A stretch of DNA of 64,000 bases from Kangiella sediminilitoris (GCF_001708405.1 NZ_CP012418.1:1454501-1518500), one strand, 5' to 3'; positions 25,919-35,094 are shown, counted from the first letter of the stretch. Numbers and translations are program-made. The notes: generated by a model from the letters alone, not told the origin.

Positions 25919-26969
25919 CATTTTCTCCTAAAATCTTTTTCAATAATTTTGTTAATGACCTAAATTCTTTTAAAAATGCGTCGTGACCATATATTGAATC
26001 AAGACGATAAAATTGAGATAGTCCTTTTACGTTATGCGCAAGCCTGCGCATTGAATCGAAACTGACTAGCCGATCACTGGGCACAGCTATAAAGTGACAC
26101 TCGCATTGGATCTGAGAGGCATTAACTGAATGGGAGTCAATTGAGTCTAATAAAGCACTGTAATCATCAATGCTGAAGCTCTTGGCAAACTTTCCTCCCT
26201 GGTGGTTTAAATAGCTAAAAATTGTTTGCTCGAAACCAATTATTTGGCCCTTTGAATCATGCGGAACAGGATCATCAAACTGAACTTTAAATATCTCTTC
26301 GGTACGGTAAAACAGTATGGAAAGCTGGCGAGCAAGAGAAAGTGCATCTCGTGCTTGTTTTTCATCAGAGGCAATTTCAAGTAAAGATTTTTGTATCTTC
26401 CGAAGACCACGAGCAGTATGAGTGCTGCGGTCGCTGGCAGAAATGCATACTAACTGTTCAATTGAATTAGGAAAAAGCTCTGCGAAACTAAGCCCAACCA
26501 TGCCCCCATATGAACTTCCAACAAATGTAATCGGAGAGTTAAGATTTAGGTTTGCTAATAATGCTTTTAAAATTACCGCCTGGTCGGTAGGTGTTAGACA
26601 AAATTGGTTATGTCCCAAGCTAGTATTAACTGATAGTTGTGGAATATAGTTAAATGATAAGACGCAGGTCTGTTCAGTATTTACTGCCTTGCCTTTTCCG
26701 ACTAACTCTTGCCACCAACCGTGCTTTCGGGACTTTTTGTCCACCAACAAATTTCCATCTTGCGTGACTTCACGACTCGCTGAAATCCCTCCTAATACAA
26801 CAGTAACTGGTAATCCAGGATCACCATAAAGGGAATATTCTATATTCACTCCCTTGTTAACATGCCCTTCACTTAGTGCTAGTGGGCACTGCAAATACAA
26901 GTTATCAAATATTGCGTGACCATGGATATGAGCATTTGGGGTTGTTTGCCGTTTGCTACTTGTCAGCAT
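25887..26969 (-). CDS. metX: MetX-family homoserine O-acyltransferase
   Basis: 360-residue alpha/beta hydrolase-fold acyltransferase activating homoserine for MetB. Motifs: VTVVLGGISASREVT near residue 55, the nucleophile elbow VGSSYGGMVGLSFAELFP, FSYLNHQGGKFAKSF, and the catalytic His in YGHDAFLKEF near the C-terminus. Whether acetyl- or succinyl-CoA is used cannot be read by eye. No MetA-type enzyme is in the window, so this is the entry enzyme of the branch here. It is the first gene of the met operon; its upstream region, shared with metJ, holds six MetJ box positions. Confidence 0.87.
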   Translation of the reverse strand: MLTSSKRQTTPNAHIHGHAIFDNLYLQCPLALSEGHVNKGVNIEYSLYGDPGLPVTVVLGGISASREVTQDGNLLVDKKSRKHGWWQELVGKGKAVNTEQTCVLSFNYIPQLSVNTSLGHNQFCLTPTDQAVILKALLANLNLNSPITFVGSSYGGMVGLSFAELFPNSIEQLVCISASDRSTHTARGLRKIQKSLLEIASDEKQARDALSLARQLSILFYRTEEIFKVQFDDPVPHDSKGQIIGFEQTIFSYLNHQGGKFAKSFSIDDYSALLDSIDSHSVNASQIQCECHFIAVPSDRLVSFDSMRRLAHNVKGLSQFYRLDSIYGHDAFLKEFRSLTKLLKKILGENDEPSTSYTSC

Positions 26970-27023
26970 GTTAGCTTCTCAATCTTCTTAGTGTATTTTT
27001 GTCTTTTTCAGTCACAAGACAAT

Positions 27024-27051
27024 CTATACGTTTAGACGTCTAAACGTATAG
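27024..27051 (-). promoter_or_regulatory. MetJ operator, three tandem boxes in a perfect 28-bp palindrome
   Basis: Bases 27024-27051 read the same on both strands without mismatch. They divide into three tandem 8-mers, ATACGTTT, AGACGTCT and AAACGTAT (27026-27049), matching the MetJ box at 6, 8 and 6 of 8 positions. It lies 55 bases upstream of metX and 90 bases upstream of metJ. Expected to repress metX-metB-metL-metF when S-adenosylmethionine is plentiful. Confidence 0.88.
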
Positions 27052-27080
27052 AAATCATATCTTAAGAAACTAAAAAGTCA

Positions 27081-27104
27081 AGATGTTTAGGCGTCTAAAT
27101 ATGT
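27081..27104 (+). promoter_or_regulatory. Second MetJ operator, on the metJ side
   Basis: AGATGTTT, AGGCGTCT and AAATATGT in 8-base register (27081-27104) match the MetJ consensus at 6, 7 and 4 of 8. It lies 37 bases before the metJ ATG, probably over its promoter, consistent with autoregulation. Confidence 0.75.
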
Positions 27105-27140
27105 GTATAATTTGCGTGATCAACAAACTGTGAGGTGAAA

Positions 27141-27437
27141 ATGAGCAAAAAGTGGAATGGGGAATTCATTAACCCCTACGTAGAACATGGTGAAAAAAAG
27201 GATAAAGTAAAGAAAATAACCGTTTCTATACCCTTTTCAGTGCTTAAGGTTTTAACCGATGAGCGTACTCGTCGGCAGGTGAATAACCTGCGGCATGCAA
27301 CGAATAGTGAGTTACTATGCGAGGCCTTCTTACATGCCTACACTGGTCAGCCTTTGCCTACTGATGAAGACTTACAGAAAGATAAAGACGATTACGTAAA
27401 GGATATGATTGAGAAAGGTAAACATACTACTGACTAA
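27141..27437 (+). CDS. metJ: Methionine repressor MetJ
   Basis: Ribbon-helix-helix repressor with S-adenosylmethionine as corepressor. 98 residues from the ATG at 27141, preceded by GAGGTGAA; a GTG two codons earlier lies within that binding site. The diagnostic stretches are almost unchanged from E. coli: the DNA-contact strand [37 protein letters not shown], and [14 protein letters not shown]. The C-terminus is a few residues shorter and diverged. Divergent from the met operon it controls, with two operators in between. Confidence 0.97.
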   Translation: MSKKWNGEFINPYVEHGEKKDKVKKITVSIPFSVLKVLTDERTRRQVNNLRHATNSELLCEAFLHAYTGQPLPTDEDLQKDKDDYVKDMIEKGKHTTD

Positions 27438-27583
27438 CCAGTCATATAGACCAACAAGTTATAAAGAAACTAAAAGATATTGAAAAACTTCGGTGCAGTG
27501 CCCAACTGCACCACAACTTAATATATTATAATTCTACAAATATCTGCCACTTGTATATTTCCCTTATCAATATGGAGAAAGCT

Positions 27584-28096
27584 ATGAGGCTCAACTGTAC
27601 TATCAGAACCCTTCTCGTCTTCTTACTATTAGTTGGAGCCGGAAAGACTATGGGTCGCAGTCCCAACGAAACTTCAGATTCCCTGAAGGAACTGCACTTG
27701 GTTATATACAAAAATCAAGGGTGTAGTTGTTGTGATAAATGGGCCTTACACCTGGATAAGCAAGATATAGAAACGGACATGAAAATTAGTCCTAATCTAA
27801 ATGCGATTAAAAAAGAGCTGGGAATAGATCCTCGCCTGAGCTCCTGTCACACAGCTGTTTATGAAGCAGAGGGACGAAAATTTGTTTTTGAAGGCCATAT
27901 ACCAGCTAAATATATTAAGCAGTTTTTAGCTAACCCTCCCAAGGAAGCCATTGGTCTGACGGTTCCGGCTATGCCCGTTGGCAGTCCGGGAATGGAATAC
28001 CAGGATAAATTCATGCCCTACAAAATATTCCAAATCAATAACGACGGGCAAATTGCCATCTACGCTGAAATAAAGGGGTTTGATGATCAGCATTAG
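27584..28096 (+). CDS. DUF411 metal-associated periplasmic protein
   Basis: 170 residues from the ATG at 27584, which has GGAGA at proper spacing; the longer frame from a TTG at 27551 lacks a site. A signal peptide (MRLNCTIRTLLVFLLLVGAGKT) is followed by the DUF411 core: VIYKNQGCSCCDKWALHL with the CxCC cysteines, SCHTAVYEAEGRKFVFEGHIPAKYIKQFL, and TVPAMPVGSPGME. DUF411 proteins recur beside copper-handling genes and are thought to bind copper; the mechanism is not established. A CopA-type ATPase gene follows 128 bases downstream on the same strand. Confidence 0.88.
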   Translation: MRLNCTIRTLLVFLLLVGAGKTMGRSPNETSDSLKELHLVIYKNQGCSCCDKWALHLDKQDIETDMKISPNLNAIKKELGIDPRLSSCHTAVYEAEGRKFVFEGHIPAKYIKQFLANPPKEAIGLTVPAMPVGSPGMEYQDKFMPYKIFQINNDGQIAIYAEIKGFDDQH

Positions 28097-28168
28097 TAAG
28101 CCCTTCCATCTTGTCAGAGATTATAATAAGCATACAATATACCTAATAGGCTAAAGACAGAATTTGAA

Positions 28169-28203
28169 GCCTGACTTTAGTTAGTGTTAGTTGTAAGTCA
28201 GGC
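28169..28203 (+). promoter_or_regulatory. Inverted repeat in the copA leader
   Basis: Nine-base perfect arms GCCTGACTT (28169-28177) and AAGTCAGGC (28195-28203) separated by 17 bases, just before the copA ribosome binding site. No T-run follows, so it is unlikely to be a terminator. It could be an operator for a copper-responsive regulator or an RNA hairpin. It does not match the CueR consensus as I know it. Confidence 0.4.
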
Positions 28204-28224
28204 CTCCACAATCAAGGAGTCCAG

Positions 28225-30783
28225 ATGATTCATGCTTATCGTGTAAACGGTATGAGCTGTGAGGGCTGTCGAACTAAGGTTCAAAAAGCTCTAGAAACAG
28301 TAGACGTTTTTAAAAATATCAAAGTAAAACTTCCTGATACAGTAATTGCAGAATCCGATAACACTCCATCTCTGACCCGGCTTCAAAATGTACTTAGTGA
28401 CGTTGGTAATTACACAATAAGTGCTACTAGCTTAATGTCTCTTGGTATAGAACAGAACAAAGCTGAAGAGATTTTGCGTAATAATCAGAGCACTCCTAGC
28501 TGCCAGCATGGTCATGAAGGCAAGCCCCAGCCTTCTTTCGGAAAAGGCTCAGAGAGTAAATATTATTGCCCGATGTTTTGTGAGGGTGAGAAACTTTACG
28601 ACCAGGCGGGAGCCTGCCCAGTTTGTGGAATGAATCTGGAGAAAATTCATTCTGCCCAGACCCACCAAGTCACATATACCTGCTCAGATCATCCCGAGAT
28701 ACAACAAGGGCAATCCGGACATTGCCCGCAGTGTGGTAAAGAGCTAATTCCGACAGAAATTGGACAGGAAGAAGAAACAGATGGGAGCTATAAAGACTTG
28801 CTGACAAAGTTTAAATGGTCCCTGGTTTTTACAGTGCCTATTTTCATTATAGCCATGTCAGAAATGATTCCAGGTAAACCATTATATCAATGGCTTTCCC
28901 AACCTGTTTGGAACTGGATTCAACTTACCCTTTCACTACCAGTAGTATTTTATACATGTAGGATGTTTTTTGAGCGAGCATGGACATCCATTAAGACCTT
29001 AAACCTGAATATGTTTACTTTGATTGGTATTGGCGCAGGAGTCGCCTGGATATTCAGTGTCGCTGGTTTAATAGTCCCAGATATCTTTCCGGCTAAGTTC
29101 AAAACAGAGTCTGGTAGCGTATTCGTCTATTTTGAAGCGGCTACGGTCATTCTGACCCTCGTCTTATTAGGACAAATGCTTGAAGCGAGAGCTCATGGTA
29201 AAACAAACCAGGCTATCAGGGAGTTACTCAAACTCACACCAAGTGTTGCGATTCTGGTCAAAGCTGGTGAGGAAAAGCAGGTGCCGGTTACCGAGGTAAA
29301 AGTTAATGACATAATAAGAGTGAAGCCCGGAGGTAAAATTCCTGTCGATGGTAAGATTTTGGAAGGTGATTCAGATATCGATGAGTCCATGATCACTGGA
29401 GAGCCAATTCCAGTTCAAAAAACAATGGACGCGAAAGTCAGTGCTGGCACGATCAATGGTAGTGGCTCAATTCTGATTACTGCCACGGAAGTTGGAGAAG
29501 ATACCCTCCTTTCTAAAGTGATAGAAATGGTACATGATGCGAGCCGCTCAAGGGCACCAATCCAGAAACTGGCTGATACTGTTGCCAAATACTTCGTCCC
29601 CTTGGTGATTTTAGCTGCAATCATTACTTTTGTCGTTTGGTCAATCTGGGGACCTCAACCAGCCTATGCTTACGCCTTGGTCAATGCAATTGCAGTCCTG
29701 ATCATAGCCTGTCCCTGCGCTCTTGGCTTGGCAACACCAATGTCTGTAATGGTTGGCGTTGGTCGAGGAGCTCAGTCAGGTGTATTAATAAAAAATGCTG
29801 AGGCACTGGAGCGAACCAACAAGATAGATGTGATTATCGTCGATAAAACGGGCACCCTTACGGAAGGTAAACCATCGGTAGAAAAAGTTATAAGCAGCCA
29901 TCCGGACTACAGCGAGAAAGACATTACTCAGTTAATTGCTTCCGTCAACAAGCCAAGTGAACATTCTCTGGCAACAGCTACTGTTAATTACGCCCAATCA
30001 ATTAATTTATCATTACTAGACGTCCAAGACTTTAAGGCTCATAGCGGCCATGGTGTCAGTGGAATAATCGGTGGTAAAAAGCTACTGCTGGGCAACGCGG
30101 CTCTGATGAAGCAAAACTCCATCAAACTTTCAGGAAAAGTCAGACAAAATGCTGAAGCACTCCAGGTAGCGGGTAAAACAATTTCATACTTATCCGTAGA
30201 TGGAGAGTCGGTAGGCTTTGTTGCCATTGGAGATAAACTAAAAGCCTCCTCTTCGAAGGCTGTCCAGTCTCTCCAAAAGGCCGGTATAGAAGTCCTTATG
30301 ATGACAGGTGATAACCCTGTTACTGCTAAAACAGTCGCTCAGCACCTTGGCATTGAGTTTGAGGCAGAATGTCTTCCAGAGGATAAGTTAAATAAAATTA
30401 AATTATTTCAGTCTAAAAGAAAAGTAGTTGCGATGGCCGGTGATGGTATCAATGATGCCCCCGCATTGGCTCAGGCAGATATTGGTATCGCTATGGGCAC
30501 AGGAACCGATGTTGCGATTGAAAGTTCAGAGATAACCTTAGTTAAAGGTGATCTATCGGGTATAGAAAAAGCTTACCAGTTGAGCCATAAAACTATGAGG
30601 AATATAAAAGAAAACCTATTCTTCGCATTTATCTACAATATTCTCGGTATACCCATAGCTGCCGGTGTACTTTATCCTGTCTTTGGTATTTTACTCTCGC
30701 CAATGATCGCTGCAGCAGCAATGAGTTTTAGCTCCGTATCCGTAATAACTAACTCTCTGAGACTAAAGAAGGTGAAACTTTAA
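28225..30783 (+). CDS. copA: Copper-exporting P1B-type ATPase
   Basis: 852 residues. N-terminal HMA domain with GMSCEGC (Cys12/Cys15), a His/Cys linker, then two heavy-metal-binding zinc-ribbon-like modules: YYCPMFCEG...CPVCGM (about 113-136) and YTCSDHPE...HCPQCG (about 151-173). Eight membrane segments follow. Transport motif CPC at 496-498 (IACPCALGLATP), phosphorylation Asp540 in DKTGTLTEG, TGE (ITGEPIP), HP-type SEHSLA, and GDGINDAPAL. CPC plus the HMBD modules indicate Cu(+) or Ag(+) export. AGGAG precedes the ATG. The neighbouring DUF411 gene supports a copper role. No CueR-like regulator is in view. Confidence 0.94.
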   Translation: MIHAYRVNGMSCEGCRTKVQKALETVDVFKNIKVKLPDTVIAESDNTPSLTRLQNVLSDVGNYTISATSLMSLGIEQNKAEEILRNNQSTPSCQHGHEGKPQPSFGKGSESKYYCPMFCEGEKLYDQAGACPVCGMNLEKIHSAQTHQVTYTCSDHPEIQQGQSGHCPQCGKELIPTEIGQEEETDGSYKDLLTKFKWSLVFTVPIFIIAMSEMIPGKPLYQWLSQPVWNWIQLTLSLPVVFYTCRMFFERAWTSIKTLNLNMFTLIGIGAGVAWIFSVAGLIVPDIFPAKFKTESGSVFVYFEAATVILTLVLLGQMLEARAHGKTNQAIRELLKLTPSVAILVKAGEEKQVPVTEVKVNDIIRVKPGGKIPVDGKILEGDSDIDESMITGEPIPVQKTMDAKVSAGTINGSGSILITATEVGEDTLLSKVIEMVHDASRSRAPIQKLADTVAKYFVPLVILAAIITFVVWSIWGPQPAYAYALVNAIAVLIIACPCALGLATPMSVMVGVGRGAQSGVLIKNAEALERTNKIDVIIVDKTGTLTEGKPSVEKVISSHPDYSEKDITQLIASVNKPSEHSLATATVNYAQSINLSLLDVQDFKAHSGHGVSGIIGGKKLLLGNAALMKQNSIKLSGKVRQNAEALQVAGKTISYLSVDGESVGFVAIGDKLKASSSKAVQSLQKAGIEVLMMTGDNPVTAKTVAQHLGIEFEAECLPEDKLNKIKLFQSKRKVVAMAGDGINDAPALAQADIGIAMGTGTDVAIESSEITLVKGDLSGIEKAYQLSHKTMRNIKENLFFAFIYNILGIPIAAGVLYPVFGILLSPMIAAAAMSFSSVSVITNSLRLKKVKL

Positions 30784-30786
30784 ATC

Positions 30787-30814
30787 AAAAAAGGCTCCCG
30801 AAGGAGCCTTTTGT
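30787..30814. terminator. Bidirectional terminator between copA and the methyltransferase gene
   Basis: AAAAAAGGCTCC, four-base loop CGAA, GGAGCCTTTT; a compact stem flanked by A- and T-runs between two convergent genes. Confidence 0.9.
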
Positions 30815-30821
30815 ATCACTG

Positions 30822-31715
30822 TTATTCTGTAGCCGGTTTAACAAATTTTAATGTCATTCGGTCACTTTCACCGATTGATAGATATTTGTCTTTATCTTCA
30901 TCACCTAAACGCAAACTTGGCGGCAACGTCCACACGCCCTTAGGGTGATCTGCCGTGTCTTTAGGGTTAGCGTTAATTTCAGAGGTAGCTACTAACTTAA
31001 AACCCGCCTCCTCGGCAATATCAATGATAAACTTCTGGTGCATATAGCCTGAAGAAGCCTTGTCATCCTGTTTCATGGATTGCGGGAGTCTATGCTCTAC
31101 AACTCCAAGAACTCCATTTGGTTTTAGTGCTTTATGCATAGCTTTAAAGCTTTCTAGAACCGTCTCGCGACTTCCACGCAGCCAGTTATGCACATTTCGG
31201 AATGTCACCACGGCGTCGGCAGAGCCATCCGGGGCTATATCAAATATTTTAGGCGGCTGAAAAGTAGTTATTTCAACATTCTGATAAACTTCCCCATTAG
31301 CTTCTATTTTTTCACCAAAACCCTTTCGGCTGTTGCGGTAATACTCGACCTCGCTCTCAGGATCAAAGTGTGCTGCATATAATTTACCCTGAGGGCCCAA
31401 TAAGGGTGAAAGGATTTCTGTATACCAACCACCACCTGGAGCAATCTCGACGACGGTCATTCCGGGTTTAATACCAAAAAACTCAAGGGTTTCTTTTGGA
31501 TTGCGGTATTGGTCTCGTTGTTTATTTTTTTCTGAACGATGCTCAGACATTAACAACTCTTCCCACAAGCCTACACCTTTCTCGGCCGATGAAGATTTTT
31601 TTACAACTTCCTTTCCTTTAGCTTTAGCTTCTACCATTGATTCACTATGCCCATCATAAGCATTGGCAGAAGTTGCCATCGCAGCTACTAGTACTATTGA
31701 TGTAAATACTCGCAT
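30822..31715 (-). CDS. Exported SAM-dependent methyltransferase-like protein (COG4798)
   Basis: 297 residues with a clear signal peptide (MRVFTSIVLVAAMATSANA, cleavage before YDGH) and then a class I methyltransferase fold: GIKPGMTVVEIAPGGGWYTEILSPLLGPQGKLYAAHF as the SAM loop, FRNVHNW, and LKPNGVLGVVEH. A methyltransferase with a Sec signal is unusual because SAM is cytosolic, yet this family of predicted methyltransferases commonly carries one. The substrate is unknown. It sits 35 bases downstream of nadA on the same strand and may be co-transcribed. Confidence 0.82.
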   Translation of the reverse strand: MRVFTSIVLVAAMATSANAYDGHSESMVEAKAKGKEVVKKSSSAEKGVGLWEELLMSEHRSEKNKQRDQYRNPKETLEFFGIKPGMTVVEIAPGGGWYTEILSPLLGPQGKLYAAHFDPESEVEYYRNSRKGFGEKIEANGEVYQNVEITTFQPPKIFDIAPDGSADAVVTFRNVHNWLRGSRETVLESFKAMHKALKPNGVLGVVEHRLPQSMKQDDKASSGYMHQKFIIDIAEEAGFKLVATSEINANPKDTADHPKGVWTLPPSLRLGDEDKDKYLSIGESDRMTLKFVKPATE

Positions 31716-31750
31716 TCTGACTCCTAACTAGTTGATTTACTTTCGACTTT

Positions 31751-32806
31751 CTAAATATTACTTTTGACTTCCGACTGTATAGTCTTAGCGAAGTTGACCA
31801 TCTTTTCAAGAGGTATCAGAGCTTTTTCAGCCAACGCCTCATCGACAAAGATTTCTTTATCATCACCCTCAAATACTTCGGAAAGAACCTGTAAGGCATT
31901 CATCTTCATCCATGGGCAATGAGCGCAGCTTCGGCAGGTAGCACCTTCACCAGCGGTAGGGGCAATTATTAACTCTTTACCTGGAACTTTCTGCTGCATT
32001 TTATAAAAAATACCTTTATCAGTGGCTACGATAAGCTTTTGTTGTGGCAAGTCATTAGCAGCCTTGATAATCTGCGAAGTCGACCCTACAAAGTCAGCCA
32101 GCTCCACTACACTTTGTGGTGATTCGGGATGAACCAGTACAGCTGCATCAGGGTGAAGTGCTTTTGTTTGCTCTAGAGCTTTCGTTTTAAACTCATCATG
32201 CACAATACAGGCACCTTGCCATAACAACATGTCTGCGCCCGTTTTCTGCTGGATGTAACGCCCCAGATGCTTATCTGGACCCCAGATAATTTTTTTATCC
32301 TGCTCAGCCAAATGCTCAAGCACATCAACGGCAATGCTTGATGTCACCACCCAATCCGCCCTGGCTTTTACGGCTGCGGAAGTATTAGCATAAACCACAA
32401 CTTCTCTATCCGGGTGCTGATCACAGAACTTACTGAACTCTTCTATTGGACAGCCTAAGTCTAGTGAACACGTTGCTTCCAGTGTCGGCATTAATATTCT
32501 TTTCTCTGGACTTAAAATCTTTGCCGTTTCCCCCATGAACTTAACACCGGCAATAATAAGCGTGGTGGCTTCATGTTGGGCACCAAATTTTGCCATCTCA
32601 AGAGAATCACCTACAAAACCTCCCGTTTCTTCAGCCAAAGACTGAATATCGGGATCGGTGTAATAATGCGCAATGAGTACCGCATTATGTTCTTCAAGCA
32701 ATCTTTTTATTGCATTTTTATGTTTACTTTTCTCTTCGGAAGTTAGTTCTACTGGTGGTCTGGGGAATGGAGCATCAATCTCCACAGAGGTCACAATATT
32801 GGTCAT
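31751..32806 (-). CDS. nadA: Quinolinate synthase A
   Basis: Condenses iminoaspartate with dihydroxyacetone phosphate in NAD synthesis, using a [4Fe-4S] cluster. 351 residues. Visible: [30 protein letters not shown], the cluster cysteines in [11 protein letters not shown] and [33 protein letters not shown], and [22 protein letters not shown]. The start [10 protein letters not shown] has no evident ribosome binding site. A TATAAT lies 32 bases upstream. nadB is not in the window. Confidence 0.95.
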   Translation of the reverse strand: MTNIVTSVEIDAPFPRPPVELTSEEKSKHKNAIKRLLEEHNAVLIAHYYTDPDIQSLAEETGGFVGDSLEMAKFGAQHEATTLIIAGVKFMGETAKILSPEKRILMPTLEATCSLDLGCPIEEFSKFCDQHPDREVVVYANTSAAVKARADWVVTSSIAVDVLEHLAEQDKKIIWGPDKHLGRYIQQKTGADMLLWQGACIVHDEFKTKALEQTKALHPDAAVLVHPESPQSVVELADFVGSTSQIIKAANDLPQQKLIVATDKGIFYKMQQKVPGKELIIAPTAGEGATCRSCAHCPWMKMNALQVLSEVFEGDDKEIFVDEALAEKALIPLEKMVNFAKTIQSEVKSNI

Positions 32807-32837
32807 GGCTGTTACGGGATTTTAAGATCGTTTGAGT

Positions 32838-32866
32838 ATTATATAACACTTAACCGCTAACTGATA
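32838..32866 (-). promoter_or_regulatory. Possible nadA promoter
   Basis: TATAAT on the minus strand at 32838-32843 with a weak TTATCA -35 about 18 bases upstream, in the divergent gap between nadA and the peptidase-like lipoprotein gene. Confidence 0.4.
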
Positions 32867-32985
32867 ACTAGTTCTTATGCCATTGATTTATATATACTTT
32901 CATTATTGATACGTAACACTGGATACTCTAGACTGGTTACTTGTATTTCTATGGTTTTTACAAGGAAGCTTTGTTGGCGGTCAAA

Positions 32986-35094
32986 ATGAGAAAACCTCTG
33001 GCATTATTACTGTTCTTATTTGTACTGAACTCCTGCTCTGATGAGCAAGGAGAGAAAACGTCTGCAATTCTTGCAGCACCTCAAAATAAAACCAGCGATT
33101 ACTCCTATCAGTTGCAGGGTGTAACTATTAGAGACCCTTACCATTGGTTAGAAGTAGAAGACAGTCCAGAACGCAATGACTGGCTTATTCAACAACAAAG
33201 TCTAACTCGAGGATATTTTTCCAAGTTAATTCCACAAAAGCCTAGAGATGGATTGGGGCATGAAAATACTATCGGCTACCATATTGTCTTCCCAAAAAAA
33301 TTGAACCATATGCTCTACTATCTCAAACAAAAAACATTAAGCAGGCAATTCCTTTTAGAGCGATGGAACCTATCATCCAACGAAGCTGAACTGACCATTG
33401 AGCTTGAGATTACCGATGATAAACCAGTAGCAAGTTCGTTATCACCGGGTGGCCGCTACTACGGCATATTGTTTCAGCGACAAAATCTCAATACTGGTAT
33501 TAGCGGCGAAAATAGATTCCAGTGGAGACTTTTTGACCTGGCTAATGAGAAATTCACGAGCCATGAACTTCCAGAAACCTCTGTCAAAACTCATTTACAC
33601 TGGCTCGAGCATAACCGGTCAATTTTAATCAGCAGTGGCAACCAGGTTATAAGGCAAAAGTTAATTCCTAAAACCAGCAATCCCCAAGTTATTTTTGACG
33701 TTGGCAGGCTGGTAACCTCCCCCCAAGACTGGAGCATTGATGTCCAAATTTCAACAGACAACTCCGCATTGGTTTTAAAAGGGCTTAACAAGTCTGAAGA
33801 AAAATTAAGATATTGGGTAAAGAGTTTAGAGTTGAATGATCCATTTATGGCAGATAGCTTAATCCCGCCAACGACTAAAGACTACCGCTTTATTGGAAGT
33901 CACGGCGACACCTTTTATTTTCAGACGACACTGGCAGCGTCAAGAGGTAGGATTATTTCGATTAATCGCTCAAAACCAGCATCAAAATACTGGAGAGAAG
34001 TGATACAAGAGCAGGATAGCGTTCTGGTTAATGCAAAGCTCATAAATAATGAGTGGCTCCTACACTATGTCGACAACACAAAGCACCAATGGTTTATCGC
34101 CAGACTGAATGGTGAATCCCAAAAGCCCCTGAACATACCCCATCACACTGCAACAAAAATTGCACAATTAATACGTGGAGAGGACTTCAAGGTTCTTCTT
34201 TCAAGCAGCAATATCTCAACCCCAGGTGAAATATACCTACTTGACTTCCTAAATGGAGAATTAAAGCTCCTACACTCGGGACGAAAAAGCCTCGCCCAGC
34301 TAGAGAGCAAAGTTTTCTTTTATCGCTCAAGCGACGGTAGCCGAATTCCATTAACCCTATATTCGCGAGGAGGTCTTAGGAAGAGTGAAATGAATCGAGT
34401 TCTGATATCCACTCATCAAGGGCTGGGTCAGCACTTTCCAGAAACCTACAATTATGTTTACAGGCAATGGCTGGATAATAACGGAATTGTAGCCATACCG
34501 CATATCCGCGGTGGAGGAACTTATGGTCTGAACTGGCATGAGGCGACTACTTCAAATCAACAAATTAAAGCTGCTGAGGATTTAAATGCGGCAATTGATT
34601 GGCTGGTAGATAAAAACTATACATCTAAACCCTATGTCACCGCCTTGGGGGAAAACAATGCTGCCACTACCCTCCTCCAGGCAGTAATTTTATCTCCGGA
34701 CAAATGGTCAGCACTGGTCCTCAAAAATCCCACGGCGGACTTTATCCAATACTATCAAACCAATAATAAGCCATGGCTTAATCACCTGGAGATTGAGTCT
34801 TCAAAACAGGGGGTTGCTAAACTGTTAGCTATGAGTCCTTATCATAACTTCCCAAATGCTCAGTATCCGGCCACCTTGATAATTGATACGGTTACCAGGT
34901 CAAAACAGTCCAAACTGGTTGCATTATGGCAAAATAATCAACTTGCTGATAAGCCGATATTATTAATGAATGCGTCCAAAGGGCTTTTTAACTTCGAGTC
35001 TTATCAGTGGCCAATAGAAGATTTATCGTACCGATTTTTAAAAAATGAATCTGACTTGATGTCGCTTACCCCTGATAAAACAAAAGCGCTCTAA
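32986..35094 (+). CDS. Prolyl-oligopeptidase (S9A)-like lipoprotein lacking catalytic residues
   Basis: 702 residues from the ATG at 32986 (MRKPLALLLFLFVLNSCSDEQ); the longer frame from 32941 adds 15 residues before the signal peptide. The lipobox LNSC predicts a lipid-anchored envelope protein. The fold follows oligopeptidase B: DPYHWLEVEDSPERNDWL at the start, a beta-propeller region, and HIRGGGTYGLNWHEA. The nucleophile elbow, normally GGSxGG, reads GENNAA, putting Asn557 in place of Ser. The usual Asp segment (TGxxDxRV) reads IDTVTRSKQ, and the His loop reads NASKGLFNFES. All three triad residues thus appear lost although the frame is intact. I infer a non-peptidase binding or scaffolding role. 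Confidence 0.82.
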   Translation: MRKPLALLLFLFVLNSCSDEQGEKTSAILAAPQNKTSDYSYQLQGVTIRDPYHWLEVEDSPERNDWLIQQQSLTRGYFSKLIPQKPRDGLGHENTIGYHIVFPKKLNHMLYYLKQKTLSRQFLLERWNLSSNEAELTIELEITDDKPVASSLSPGGRYYGILFQRQNLNTGISGENRFQWRLFDLANEKFTSHELPETSVKTHLHWLEHNRSILISSGNQVIRQKLIPKTSNPQVIFDVGRLVTSPQDWSIDVQISTDNSALVLKGLNKSEEKLRYWVKSLELNDPFMADSLIPPTTKDYRFIGSHGDTFYFQTTLAASRGRIISINRSKPASKYWREVIQEQDSVLVNAKLINNEWLLHYVDNTKHQWFIARLNGESQKPLNIPHHTATKIAQLIRGEDFKVLLSSSNISTPGEIYLLDFLNGELKLLHSGRKSLAQLESKVFFYRSSDGSRIPLTLYSRGGLRKSEMNRVLISTHQGLGQHFPETYNYVYRQWLDNNGIVAIPHIRGGGTYGLNWHEATTSNQQIKAAEDLNAAIDWLVDKNYTSKPYVTALGENNAATTLLQAVILSPDKWSALVLKNPTADFIQYYQTNNKPWLNHLEIESSKQGVAKLLAMSPYHNFPNAQYPATLIIDTVTRSKQSKLVALWQNNQLADKPILLMNASKGLFNFESYQWPIEDLSYRFLKNESDLMSLTPDKTKAL

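Noticed and set aside
27492-27511. GGTGCAGT/ACTGCACC hairpin after metJ as an intrinsic terminator
   Set aside because: Good stem but no T-run on either strand; left unassigned.
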